From Cellvibrionaceae bacterium AOL6 (lineage in GTDB: Bacteria > Pseudomonadota > Gammaproteobacteria > Pseudomonadales > Cellvibrionaceae), in contig NOXC01000026.1 in the NCBI GenBank assembly GCA_003265435.1, forward strand, positions 1 to 36,328: DNA of 36,328 nt. Direction: 5' to 3'. Under the pieces are notes generated by a model. The model was not told the origin of the DNA and made no database searches. It saw only the letters and a list, made by a program, of their open reading frames with translations. The translations under genes were made by a program, and so were the position numbers. Positions 24,520 through 32,715 of this stretch are shown piece after piece (the stretch's first letter is position 1; each line of letters starts with the position of its first letter).

Positions 24520-26091
24520 ATGAGTTCGGGGTTATCCTCACTAGATATCGGTATCGTCATCGTATACGCCATCGGTTTGTTCGCGCTTGCCCTTTGGGTG
24601 TCACGTGAACGTACAGGCCACGATAAAAATACAGAAGACTACTTTTTGGCAAGCAAGTCGCTGCCGTGGTGGGCCATCGGCGCCTCCCTGATCGCAGCCA
24701 ACATTTCCGCAGAACAAATCATCGGTATGTCCGGCTCGGGCTACGCGATTGGGCTCGCGATTGCGTCCTATGAATGGATGGCTGCGATCACCCTGATCCT
24801 CGTCGGCAAATACATGTTGCCGATCTTCCTCAAGCGCGGCATTTACACGATGCCTCAGTACCTTGAACAGCGTTACAACCACAGTGTACGCGTCACGATG
24901 GCCGTGTTCTGGCTGGGTGTGTACGTGTTCGTCAACCTGACCTCTGTGTTGTGGCTGGGTGCGCTCGCAATCAACGCTATCACAGGGTTCCCCATCGTCT
25001 ACGGATTGATTGGTCTGGGCGTCTTCTCTCTTGCGTACTCATTGTTTGGTGGTCTGAAAGCCGTAGCGTTCACCGACATTATTCAGGTCGTTCTGCTTGT
25101 CTTTGGTGGCTTGATGATCAGCTACATCTCGCTGAGCCTCATTGGCGATGGCAGTGTTCTGGCGGGCTTCCAGGCCCTGACCGACCAGGCACCTGAAAAG
25201 TTCGACATGATTCTGAGTAAAGACAGCCCGCACTACATGGATCTGCCCGGCATTTCGGTGCTCATCGGTGGTATGTGGATCATGAATTTTTCGTACTGGG
25301 GCTTCAACCAATACATTATCCAACGTGCGCTGGCGGCTAAGAGCATCGATGAGGCGCGTAAGGGTATCGCCTTCGCCGCTTACCTTAAACTGCTGATGCC
25401 TCTGATCATCGTCGTACCGGGCATTGCCGCTGTGGTGCTGTATCCGAATCTGCCCAAATCCGATTTGGCCTACCCGGTGATGATGACATTGGTGCCTGAG
25501 GGGCTGCGAGGCTTGGTGTTTGCCGCGTTGATCGCTGCAATTGTTTCCTCTTTGGCGTCGATGGCGAACAGTGTTTCGACGATTGCCACAATGGACCTGT
25601 ATCGTTCCGTTAAGCCAGACACTTCGCAGAAAGCGCTGGTGCGCTACGGCCGTATCGTCAGCTGCGTGGCGATGGTGATTGCGATGATCGCCGCCAAGCC
25701 GCTTTTGGGTTCTCTGGATCAGGCGTTCCAGTACATTCAAGAGTTTACTGGCTTCTTCACTCCGGGCATCTGCGTCATTTTCATGCTGGGCATGTTCTGG
25801 AAAAAAGCCTCCGCCGGTGGCGCACTGACGGCCATTCTGGGCTCCTTCCTGCTGTCGCTGCTGTTTAAATTCGCTGCACCTTCGCTGCCGTTTATGGATC
25901 GTGTCGGTCTGGTATTTGTACTTTGCGTACTGGGTGCGGTCGTCGTCAGCCTGATCCAGAACAAAGAGAGCTCGGATTCTGCCAGCGATATCCGTATGGA
26001 GTCGTCTGATTTCCGTACGACCAGCGGTTTCAATATCGCCGCGCTCGGCGTGGTGGTGATTCTGATCGGCTTGTACAGTGCTTACTGGTAA
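24520..26091 (+). CDS. Na+/sugar symporter (SSS family, vSGLT-like)
   Basis: A 523-residue sodium:solute symporter with about 14 membrane helices. It is very close to Vibrio parahaemolyticus vSGLT in STEDYFLA-type and SLIAANISAEQIIGMSGSGY segments, NYWGFNQYIIQR-type stretches (here FSYWGFNQYIIQRALAAKS) and AALIAAIVSSLASMANS. It imports a sugar with Na+; galactose, glucose or xylose all fit. Start ATG, with AAGG nine bases upstream. It has its own terminator downstream, so it is monocistronic, and is probably controlled by the divergent GntR regulator. Confidence 0.93.
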   Translation: MSSGLSSLDIGIVIVYAIGLFALALWVSRERTGHDKNTEDYFLASKSLPWWAIGASLIAANISAEQIIGMSGSGYAIGLAIASYEWMAAITLILVGKYMLPIFLKRGIYTMPQYLEQRYNHSVRVTMAVFWLGVYVFVNLTSVLWLGALAINAITGFPIVYGLIGLGVFSLAYSLFGGLKAVAFTDIIQVVLLVFGGLMISYISLSLIGDGSVLAGFQALTDQAPEKFDMILSKDSPHYMDLPGISVLIGGMWIMNFSYWGFNQYIIQRALAAKSIDEARKGIAFAAYLKLLMPLIIVVPGIAAVVLYPNLPKSDLAYPVMMTLVPEGLRGLVFAALIAAIVSSLASMANSVSTIATMDLYRSVKPDTSQKALVRYGRIVSCVAMVIAMIAAKPLLGSLDQAFQYIQEFTGFFTPGICVIFMLGMFWKKASAGGALTAILGSFLLSLLFKFAAPSLPFMDRVGLVFVLCVLGAVVVSLIQNKESSDSASDIRMESSDFRTTSGFNIAALGVVVILIGLYSAYW

Positions 26092-26116
26092 GTAGCACGT
26101 CGACTAGGTTCTGGAA

Positions 26117-26143
26117 AACCCGGCATTAGCCGGGTTTTTTTTT
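26117..26143 (+). terminator. Rho-independent terminator of the symporter gene
   Basis: AACCCGGC (26117-26124) pairs with GCCGGGTT (26129-26136) around ATTA and is followed by a run of T to 26143. Confidence 0.93.
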
Positions 26144-26183
26144 GCCCGTTTGCGATCGATTTGGGTCTGGGTCCGCGCTTTTC

Positions 26184-26213
26184 TTGACCCAGCGAATTGG
26201 CGATTTCTATAAT
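26184..26213 (+). promoter_or_regulatory. Sigma70 promoter of the SDR gene
   Basis: TTGACC (26184-26189) and a perfect TATAAT (26208-26213) are 18 nt apart, about 35 nt before the GTG start of the dehydrogenase gene. This is the best consensus promoter in the window. Confidence 0.8.
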
Positions 26214-26247
26214 TACACCACACCCTCACCAATGAGAAGCCACTTAA

Positions 26248-27048
26248 GTGGATGCTGAAGCGTTATTTCACACAGATCTGACTCAGGAATTCGTCCGTTA
26301 TCCCGACCTCGCCAAGCGCCCCGTGTTTATTGTCGGGGGCAGTTCGGGTTTGGGTGCCTATTTTAGCGCCGCCTTTGCCGCGCAGGGCGCTCCCCTCGGG
26401 TTTGTTTCCAATGAGCCAGAAGCCGGCCAGGCGCTGTGTGATCGTATCGAAAACGCAGTGGGTCAAAGACCTTTCTTTGAGGCGGTCGACGTACGCGATC
26501 TCGACCAGCTCAGCGCGTCGATACGGCGTTTCTCAGAGTCCTGTGGCGGTATCTCCGTCCTGATCAACAATGCGGCCCGGGACGATCGTCACACCCTGCA
26601 GGACGTAAACGATGAGATGTGGCGCTATTTCATGGACATCAATGTGCGCCCCTACTTGTTTGCGATCAAGGAAGTGGAGGCAGAGATGGCCAGAAAAGGC
26701 TACGGCTCCGTTATCAATATGAGTTCCAATGCGAATCGCATGGGCGCGACGGGCTTCCCCGTGTATGTCACTAGCAAGTCGGCCGTGGTGGGCATGAGTA
26801 AAGCGCTGTCGCGAGAATTGGGCCCCAAAGGCATTCGGGTCAATACCCTGACACCGGGTTGGGTGATCACTGAGCGTCAGCGTGAGCTGTGGTACAACCC
26901 GCAAAATCACAAAGATTGTCTCGAGGCTCAATCCATCAAGAGGATGATGAACGGGGTGGATATCGCCAACGCGGCGTTGTTTCTTGCCTCGACCGCGTCT
27001 TCCATGATCTGTGGTCAAGAAATCGTCATCGATGGCGGGCGAAGCTGA
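26248..27048 (+). CDS. SDR sugar dehydrogenase, D-xylose 1-dehydrogenase-like
   Basis: A 266-residue short-chain dehydrogenase: cofactor loop VGGSSGLGAYF (G30, G34, G36), INNAARDDRHTL, catalytic S159/S160 and Y173-x3-K177 (YVTSK). NNAxxDDRHxL, the C-terminal PGWVITERQRELWYNP and LEAQSIKR closely follow what I recall of Caulobacter D-xylose 1-dehydrogenase, which makes xylonolactone for the Weimberg pathway. Arabinose or fucose dehydrogenases are alternatives. The start is GTG with a weak ribosome site; an ATG at 26232 is out of frame. Own promoter; no dehydratase or lactonase is adjacent. Confidence 0.87.
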   Translation: MDAEALFHTDLTQEFVRYPDLAKRPVFIVGGSSGLGAYFSAAFAAQGAPLGFVSNEPEAGQALCDRIENAVGQRPFFEAVDVRDLDQLSASIRRFSESCGGISVLINNAARDDRHTLQDVNDEMWRYFMDINVRPYLFAIKEVEAEMARKGYGSVINMSSNANRMGATGFPVYVTSKSAVVGMSKALSRELGPKGIRVNTLTPGWVITERQRELWYNPQNHKDCLEAQSIKRMMNGVDIANAALFLASTASSMICGQEIVIDGGRS

Positions 27049-27057
27049 CCGATCTGG

Positions 27058-27396
27058 TCAAATGCTCCCTTCGTCATCCATCAGTGTGCCTCCGCTGTCC
27101 CCCAGCTTAGCTCTGAGCTTTTCTCTTGCCAGGATCTTTTTCTGAACCGGTTCCGGTAGCTCCGTGAACATGATGAGCTGTTTATTGATCAGCAGGTGGA
27201 TCAGGTCTTCGGTGACGCGTGCAAGTTCGTTGTCGCTTGCAAGCAGGGCGTCTTTGGGCGCGGCCTGATCGCCCTGGTCATCGATAAACTTCTGTACCTC
27301 TCGACGTGTTTCGGGAGTACAAGGCTCAAAGCCTGCTTCTGCCTTGCGGCTGATTGCTTCGATATTTCCTTTGGTATCTTTTTTTACAAAAAGCAT
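27058..27396 (-). CDS. Small conserved protein ('tryptophan synthase beta-like')
   Basis: A 112-residue protein beginning MLFVKKDTKGNIEAISRKAE, with ELARVTEDLIHLLINKQLI and FTELPEPVQKKILAREKLR. This matches a small gammaproteobacterial family often labelled 'tryptophan synthase subunit beta like', a name with no evident functional basis. Cytoplasmic, no known motif. The ATG at 27396 is preferred over a TTG 25 codons upstream, because family similarity starts here. Convergent with the SDR gene and divergent from the secretion operon. Confidence 0.78.
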   Translation of the reverse strand: MLFVKKDTKGNIEAISRKAEAGFEPCTPETRREVQKFIDDQGDQAAPKDALLASDNELARVTEDLIHLLINKQLIMFTELPEPVQKKILAREKLRAKLGDSGGTLMDDEGSI

Positions 27397-27550
27397 GTCT
27401 ACAGTGCTCGGTACTGGCCGTGATGTACGTGAAGGATAACGAGAAAGTGAATGCGGTGGTATTTTAATCAAGTCGCGCGTTTGTAATTCACTTTCATACG
27501 CAAGGCGAGTTTGCTGACTTATAAAATAGGCGAATTTGGGCGGAGACGCT

Positions 27551-27571
27551 AAACTTGTAGCAAGTTTTTTT
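27551..27571 (+). terminator. Attenuator-like hairpin in the secretion-operon leader
   Basis: AAACTTG (27551-27557) pairs with CAAGTTT (27561-27567) and runs into a T7 stretch ending just before the GGGGGAGAG ribosome site of the ABC transporter gene. A weak -10-like TATAAA lies at 27520-27525. The stem is short and AT-rich, so either partial termination or hiding of the ribosome site is possible. Confidence 0.4.
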
Positions 27572-27584
27572 GGGGGAGAGCGCT

Positions 27585-29765
27585 ATGGCGTCGCAACAGC
27601 CTGGCGAATCACAACAATCTGATCCAGCGTCAAAGGGGCGGGGAGTTCGCTCGTTCGAGGACCCTCTGTTGATCGCGTTGATGTATCTGGCGCGATATGA
27701 AGGCATCAATACCAGTGAGGCGGTGCTGACAGGTGGACTACCGCTGGTAGAGGGAAAGTTGACTCCCGAGCTTTTTGTTCGAGCCGCCGCACGGGCATCA
27801 ATGGATGCCGAAGTGGTTCAGCGAAAACTGAGCGATATCCACTCATTGCTTCTCCCTGTTACCTTGTTGGTCGACGAGGATTCGGCGTTGGTGCTCCTAT
27901 CGCTGGATGAGGCTAGCGATCGTGCGCGCGTCTTTGACACGCAAAGTCAATCAGAAAGCGAGATCAGTCTTGCAGAGCTGCAGGCACGTTACAGTGGCTT
28001 TGCGCTGTACACCAAGCCAGCGGAAGCGCATGAAAATCCCGCGGAGACGAATACACAAGGTCACCGCTGGTTTTGGCAGATACTGGGGCGCTCGTGGAAA
28101 ATTTACCGCGATGTTCTGGTGGCATCACTCTTTATCAATTTGTTCGTGCTCGCGAACCCTTTATTCGTGATGAATGTCTATGACCGTGTTGTGCCGAACA
28201 GCGCGATTGAGACGCTTTGGGCGCTTGCCATAGGTATTTTGATCCTATTTTGTTTCGATTTTGCGCTGAAAATGTTGCGGACGTATTTTCTGGAACTAGC
28301 GGGCAAAAAATCCGATGTCTTGTTGTCGTCCTTCATTTTCGAAAAGGTGTTGGGCGCACACTACGCCGAACATCCTCGTTCGGTCGGCGCTTTCGTCGCA
28401 AATCTGCGTGAATTTGAGACGGTTCGGCAATTCATCACATCGACTACGGTGACGGCACTTATCGACCTGCCTTTTGTTTTGTTGTTTCTGGCTGTGTTGT
28501 TTTATATCGGTGGAAGTGTGGCATGGGTGCCTGTATTCCTCGTGCCCTTGGTTTTGTTGTTTTCCTGGTTCAGTCATTTGCGCCTGAGCCGCTATGTGGC
28601 GCAGACCTTTGATGCGTCGGCGCGAAAGAATGCGGCGATTGTCGAAACACTAACGCAATTGGAAACGGTCAAAACACTCAACGGAGAAGGGCGAACGCGG
28701 CGGCACTGGGAATCCGCTGTCGGGCAGTTGTCTCGGTGGTCGTTGAGTTCGCGGATGACCGCGGGCAGTGCGACGCAGTTCGCTACGTTTTTGCAGCAAG
28801 TGGGCAGTGTGCTGGTGGTCATTGTCGGCGTCTACGCGATAGCCAATCGTGAACTCACCCAGGGTGCCTTGATCGCGAGTGTCATACTCTCCGCGCGTGT
28901 CATGGCTCCCTTCGCCCAAGTGGCGAGTTTAATGGTTCAGTTTCATCAGAGTCGCCTCGCTCTGGATTCCTTGCAGTCCATAGTCAGTAAGCCGCAGGAA
29001 ATGCCAGCCGGGCGGCGATTTATTCAGAGCCCTGTCCTTCGTGGTGGCCTCGAATTTCGCGATGTAGGGTTTCGCTACCCAGATGAAAGCGCGCCAGTAC
29101 TGCGCGGCGTTTCCCTGACAGTTCGGCCGGGTGAGCGGGTCGCGATCATTGGTCGTATCGGTTCCGGTAAGTCGACACTGCAAAAACTCATCCTGGGTTT
29201 GTATCAGCCTTCCAGCGGGAATGTCTTGTTTGATGGCGTAGATATGGAGCAGTACAGCCGCTTTGATTTGCGCGCGCAGTGTGCCAGTGTGGCGCAGGAT
29301 ACGCAGTTGTTCACCGGGTCCATTCGGGAAAATATTTTGATGGGCGCCGCGCACGTGAGCGACGCTGACATGCTTCGCGCCGCCGATATTTCCGGGGTCA
29401 GCAATTGGATAAACAATCACCCGGATGGCTATGAGCGCCATGTCGGGGAGCGGGGGGAGCTGTTATCGGGAGGGCAGAAGCAAAGCCTAGCATTGGCGAG
29501 AGCGTTGGTTTCCAGCAAGCCTATTCTTCTGTTAGACGAGCCCACGGCGGCAATGGACAACACCAGCGAAGCCCATTTTTTATCGCGCTTTCAAGCCTAT
29601 CTCGCGGATTCTTCGTCCACGTTGGTGCTCATCACGCACAAAATATCCCTGTTAGCATTGGTGGATCGCATTGTTGTGCTCGACCGAGGAAAAATCGTGG
29701 CCGATGGTGAAAAGCAGGCGGTGCTCGATGCATTGAAAAAAGGGCAGCTCAGTGTTTCTTCATAA
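27585..29765 (+). CDS. Type I secretion ABC transporter, LapB/HlyB-like
   Basis: A 726-residue inner-membrane exporter. Residues about 25-140 are a C39-peptidase-like domain without the catalytic cysteine (DPLLIALMYLARYEG), the form that docks adhesin or RTX substrates without cutting them. A six-helix membrane domain follows (about 165-450). The ATPase has Walker A GRIGSGKST (523-531), LSGGQKQ (627-633) and Walker B LLLDEPT (D651, E652). Start ATG with a strong GGGGGAG; a TTG five codons upstream lies inside the ribosome site. It overlaps the adaptor gene by 14 nt. With that adaptor, the TolC protein and the adhesin it makes a LapBCE-type system. Confidence 0.95.
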   Translation: MASQQPGESQQSDPASKGRGVRSFEDPLLIALMYLARYEGINTSEAVLTGGLPLVEGKLTPELFVRAAARASMDAEVVQRKLSDIHSLLLPVTLLVDEDSALVLLSLDEASDRARVFDTQSQSESEISLAELQARYSGFALYTKPAEAHENPAETNTQGHRWFWQILGRSWKIYRDVLVASLFINLFVLANPLFVMNVYDRVVPNSAIETLWALAIGILILFCFDFALKMLRTYFLELAGKKSDVLLSSFIFEKVLGAHYAEHPRSVGAFVANLREFETVRQFITSTTVTALIDLPFVLLFLAVLFYIGGSVAWVPVFLVPLVLLFSWFSHLRLSRYVAQTFDASARKNAAIVETLTQLETVKTLNGEGRTRRHWESAVGQLSRWSLSSRMTAGSATQFATFLQQVGSVLVVIVGVYAIANRELTQGALIASVILSARVMAPFAQVASLMVQFHQSRLALDSLQSIVSKPQEMPAGRRFIQSPVLRGGLEFRDVGFRYPDESAPVLRGVSLTVRPGERVAIIGRIGSGKSTLQKLILGLYQPSSGNVLFDGVDMEQYSRFDLRAQCASVAQDTQLFTGSIRENILMGAAHVSDADMLRAADISGVSNWINNHPDGYERHVGERGELLSGGQKQSLALARALVSSKPILLLDEPTAAMDNTSEAHFLSRFQAYLADSSSTLVLITHKISLLALVDRIVVLDRGKIVADGEKQAVLDALKKGQLSVSS

Positions 29766-31095
29766 TAAAACGTCGGCGCCGACGATTTCGCAGACCGACC
29801 TCAATTACATCTCATCGGCATCCGCTGCGCTGCTCGAACAGACCCCGCGTGGGGCGCGACACCTTTTGTGGTTGATTGCCGCCTTCGTCACCTGTTTTAT
29901 CGTATGGGCCTGCCTTGCCAAGGTGGATGAGTTTAGCCGTGGTGAGGGCAGGGTGATCCCTTCGCAGCAGGTGCAGATCATTCAAAATCTGGAGGGCGGA
30001 ATCCTCGCCGAGTTTTACGTGCGCGAGGGTGACCAGGTTCAGCGCGGCGAAAAGTTGCTGCGCATTGACGATACGCGTTTTGCATCGAGTTTGCGTGAGG
30101 CAGAATTAACACAACAACAGCTCGAATTGAAATCACTTCGCTTGCGCGCCGAAGCCGACGCAGAACCTTTCGTGGTCGCAGAGCCAACCCGCTGGCCTGA
30201 TGCGTTGTTGGAGCGGGAAAGGGAGCTCTTCGAGCTGAGGGCCGAAGAGCTCGTATCGACTAAACAGGTACTGGAAGAACAGATCGAGCAAAAGGAGCAG
30301 GAAATCTCCGAGCTGCAAGCGCGACGAGATCAATTGCGCGGCAGTCTGGACTTGTTAGAAATGGAACTCACCCGCACACGTGAAGCGGCGGCCGGGGGGG
30401 CGATTTCGGAGGTGGAATTGCTGCGCATGGAGCGCCAACTCAATGATTTGCGCGGTGAGTATCGCGCGGCCGAACTCGCTTTACCTCGCGCAGAATCTTC
30501 ACTTGAAGAAGCTCAGCGTAAGCTGGCAAACGTGGGGCTCGCCTTCCGGAGGGAGGCGAGGGAAGAGCTCAACGATGTGACTTCGGAATTAGGCCGCTTG
30601 GGGCAAAGTGCCACCGCATTGGCCGACAGAGTGGAGCGAACCACGGTCACTTCACCTGTGGGCGGAACCGTAAAGCGATTTCTTGTGAATACGGTCGGGG
30701 GTGTGATTCAGCCGGGCATGGATATCGCGGAAATCGTGCCGAGCGAAGAACTGCTGTTAGTCGAAGCCCGAGTCAGACCGGCGGATATCGCCTATCTGCA
30801 TCCGGGGCAAGAGGCGAATATTCGCTTTACTGCCTACGACTTTTCCGTGATGGGAGGACTGAGCGGGCGTTTGGTGCACATCAGTCCTGATACCATCGAA
30901 GACGAAAACGGAGACAGCTACTACCTGGTGCGTGTTGAAACAAGCGATGTGTTCAGCGGTCCGGACGGCAGTGAGCTTCCGATCATTCCCGGGATGACCG
31001 TCAGTGTCGATATTCTGACAGGTCGGAAGACGGTGATGAGCTATCTGTTGAAGCCGATTCTGAAGACACAGCAGCTCGCGCTGAGGGAACGTTAG
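29752..31095 (+). CDS. Type I secretion membrane-fusion protein, LapC/HlyD-like
   Basis: A 447-residue periplasmic adaptor: a cytoplasmic N-terminus, one membrane helix (about 38-58, LLWLIAAFVTCFIVWACLA), a lipoyl half-motif (IIQNLEGGILAEFYVREGDQ) and a long coiled coil (about 100-285, rich in E, L, Q and R). The second lipoyl half and beta-barrel (VTSPVGGTVKRF, GQEANIRFTAYDF) follow, and the protein ends in GMTVSVDILTGRKTVMSYLL. It bridges the ABC transporter and the TolC channel. GTG start inside the end of the transporter gene, with AAAGGGCAG upstream, so translation is coupled. Confidence 0.95.
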   Translation: MFLHNKTSAPTISQTDLNYISSASAALLEQTPRGARHLLWLIAAFVTCFIVWACLAKVDEFSRGEGRVIPSQQVQIIQNLEGGILAEFYVREGDQVQRGEKLLRIDDTRFASSLREAELTQQQLELKSLRLRAEADAEPFVVAEPTRWPDALLERERELFELRAEELVSTKQVLEEQIEQKEQEISELQARRDQLRGSLDLLEMELTRTREAAAGGAISEVELLRMERQLNDLRGEYRAAELALPRAESSLEEAQRKLANVGLAFRREAREELNDVTSELGRLGQSATALADRVERTTVTSPVGGTVKRFLVNTVGGVIQPGMDIAEIVPSEELLLVEARVRPADIAYLHPGQEANIRFTAYDFSVMGGLSGRLVHISPDTIEDENGDSYYLVRVETSDVFSGPDGSELPIIPGMTVSVDILTGRKTVMSYLLKPILKTQQLALRER

Positions 31096-31411
31096 GTCTA
31101 TGTATTCGTAAAGTGCAATGAGTCTAATTCTAAAAGATTGGCTGAGGCGGCATTATCTAGTTCTTTTGTCTGTATTTTTGTCGATAAAATTGACACATGA
31201 ATCAACTAAATTTAATGCTAAAGTTGTTATATAGGTAAACTACCTATCAATTCCGCTGTTTATATCTGCTTTTTCTTAATATTGCTCAATAAATGACCTA
31301 TTTGTGCTATATTGTCGTCTTAGTACGCATCATTTTTGCGTTCCATGAAATGTGTCACGTTTTTTGCTTTGTCATAGAGAATGACAGTATAACTTTATAA
31401 ATATTGGATAT
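31096..31411 (+). promoter_or_regulatory. AT-rich control region before the TolC-like gene
   Basis: A 316-nt gap much more AT-rich than its surroundings, with no gene. It holds a consensus -35, TTGACA (31190-31195), with TAATGC 17 nt on; a perfect palindrome ATAGGTA-aac-TACCTAT (31231-31247); and an inverted repeat TGTCAT-agaga-ATGACA (31370-31386) about 25 nt before the start codon. The combination suggests a regulated promoter for the TolC and adhesin genes separate from the LapBC-like pair. The binding factor is unknown. Confidence 0.55.
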
Positions 31412-32689
31412 ATGAAACACATACTCTCGTCGATTTCTGCTGGTCTACTTTTCTGCCTCGCTTCGCCATTCGCTTCAGCAATGACGCTCCAAGAAGCGGT
31501 CGAACACACTCTCCAAACCAACCCTGAAGTGCGTGCCGCCGTGCATGAACTGCAGGCGCGAGGGCACGAGGTGCGTCAAGCACGTGCCGCGTATCTGCCT
31601 TCTGTGGATGTGGATGCGGGCTATGGCCAGGAAGTACGTAATGCTCCCGCGACAGGCAACGAAGATGTCGATCTACAGCGTCGTGAGCTGGGTTTGAGTG
31701 CAGAGCAAATGCTGTTTGACGGTTTTGCCGCGACTACCGAGGTCAACCGCCAGAAGGCCAGGGTGGAAAGCGCGCAGTTTGAATTGGCCGCGCTGAGTGA
31801 AGAACTGGCGCTGCGCACTGCACGTGTGTACCTGGCCGTCTTACGACACGCTGAATTGTTGGACCTTGCCCGTCAGACGCTTTGGGAACACCAGAATATT
31901 CATGACCAAATGCAGTTGCGCTTGAAGACCGGCACCGGCAGCAAGGCAGACTTTGATCAAATTGAGGCGCGTCTTGCTCTGGCCAATGCGAACATGATTG
32001 TCGCACAGAACAATTTCGCAGATGCGCAAAGTGCGTTCCATCGTGTCACTGGTTTGTATCCGACACTTGAATCCATGTCTGTGCCTGCCTCATTGGCTAC
32101 GCTGCCGGAGAGTCGGCAGCTCGCATTAGACCAGGCCCTTGTACAACACCCGGTTTTGTTGGGTGCGAAAGCCGATACTGAAGCAGCACGACAACAGTAC
32201 AAAGCCGCTGCCAGCAATTACTACCCTCGTATCACGCTCGAAGCAGACAAGCGTTGGGACGATAACATCGGCGGCATTGAAGGCAATGACGAAGACCTGA
32301 TCGTGGCCGTGCGCCTGCGCTATAACTTGTTCAGTGGCGGTGCCGATCGAGCGCGTCGTAAACAGACTGCGGCATTGGTAGAAGAGTCAAAAGATGTGCG
32401 CAATAACTCACGCCGTCAGATTATCGAGAGCTTGAATCTGAGCTGGAATGCTTATGATGCCTTGAACGCACAGTATGCGTTTCTGCAAAAGCATGTCAGC
32501 GCGGCGGAAGCAACGAAAGAAGCCTACCGGGAACAGTTCAATATCGGTCGTCGCACCTTGCTCGACCTGTTGAATACGGAAAACGAAGTCACGGAAAGTC
32601 GTAAAGCTCTGATCAATGCGAATATCGATCGCATCCTTGCTCATTATCGCATTCTCAGCGCGATGGGCACCCTCGTCGAATCTCTGTGA
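31412..32689 (+). CDS. TolC-family outer membrane channel, LapE-like
   Basis: A 425-residue outer membrane efflux protein with a signal peptide cleaved after ASPFASA (residue 23). Two tandem TolC repeats follow: helices with TLQEAVEHTLQTNPEVRAA and ALDQALVQHPVLLGAKADTE, each followed by beta segments (VDVDAGYGQEV; PRITLEADKRWDD). It forms the outer-membrane exit of the type I system. The stop overlaps the GTG of the adhesin open frame, but the adhesin ATG is 27 nt downstream, so the two genes are probably cotranscribed. Confidence 0.93.
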   Translation: MKHILSSISAGLLFCLASPFASAMTLQEAVEHTLQTNPEVRAAVHELQARGHEVRQARAAYLPSVDVDAGYGQEVRNAPATGNEDVDLQRRELGLSAEQMLFDGFAATTEVNRQKARVESAQFELAALSEELALRTARVYLAVLRHAELLDLARQTLWEHQNIHDQMQLRLKTGTGSKADFDQIEARLALANANMIVAQNNFADAQSAFHRVTGLYPTLESMSVPASLATLPESRQLALDQALVQHPVLLGAKADTEAARQQYKAAASNYYPRITLEADKRWDDNIGGIEGNDEDLIVAVRLRYNLFSGGADRARRKQTAALVEESKDVRNNSRRQIIESLNLSWNAYDALNAQYAFLQKHVSAAEATKEAYREQFNIGRRTLLDLLNTENEVTESRKALINANIDRILAHYRILSAMGTLVESL

Positions 32690-32715
32690 ACCCAGGCAAA
32701 GCAACAGGTAGCACC

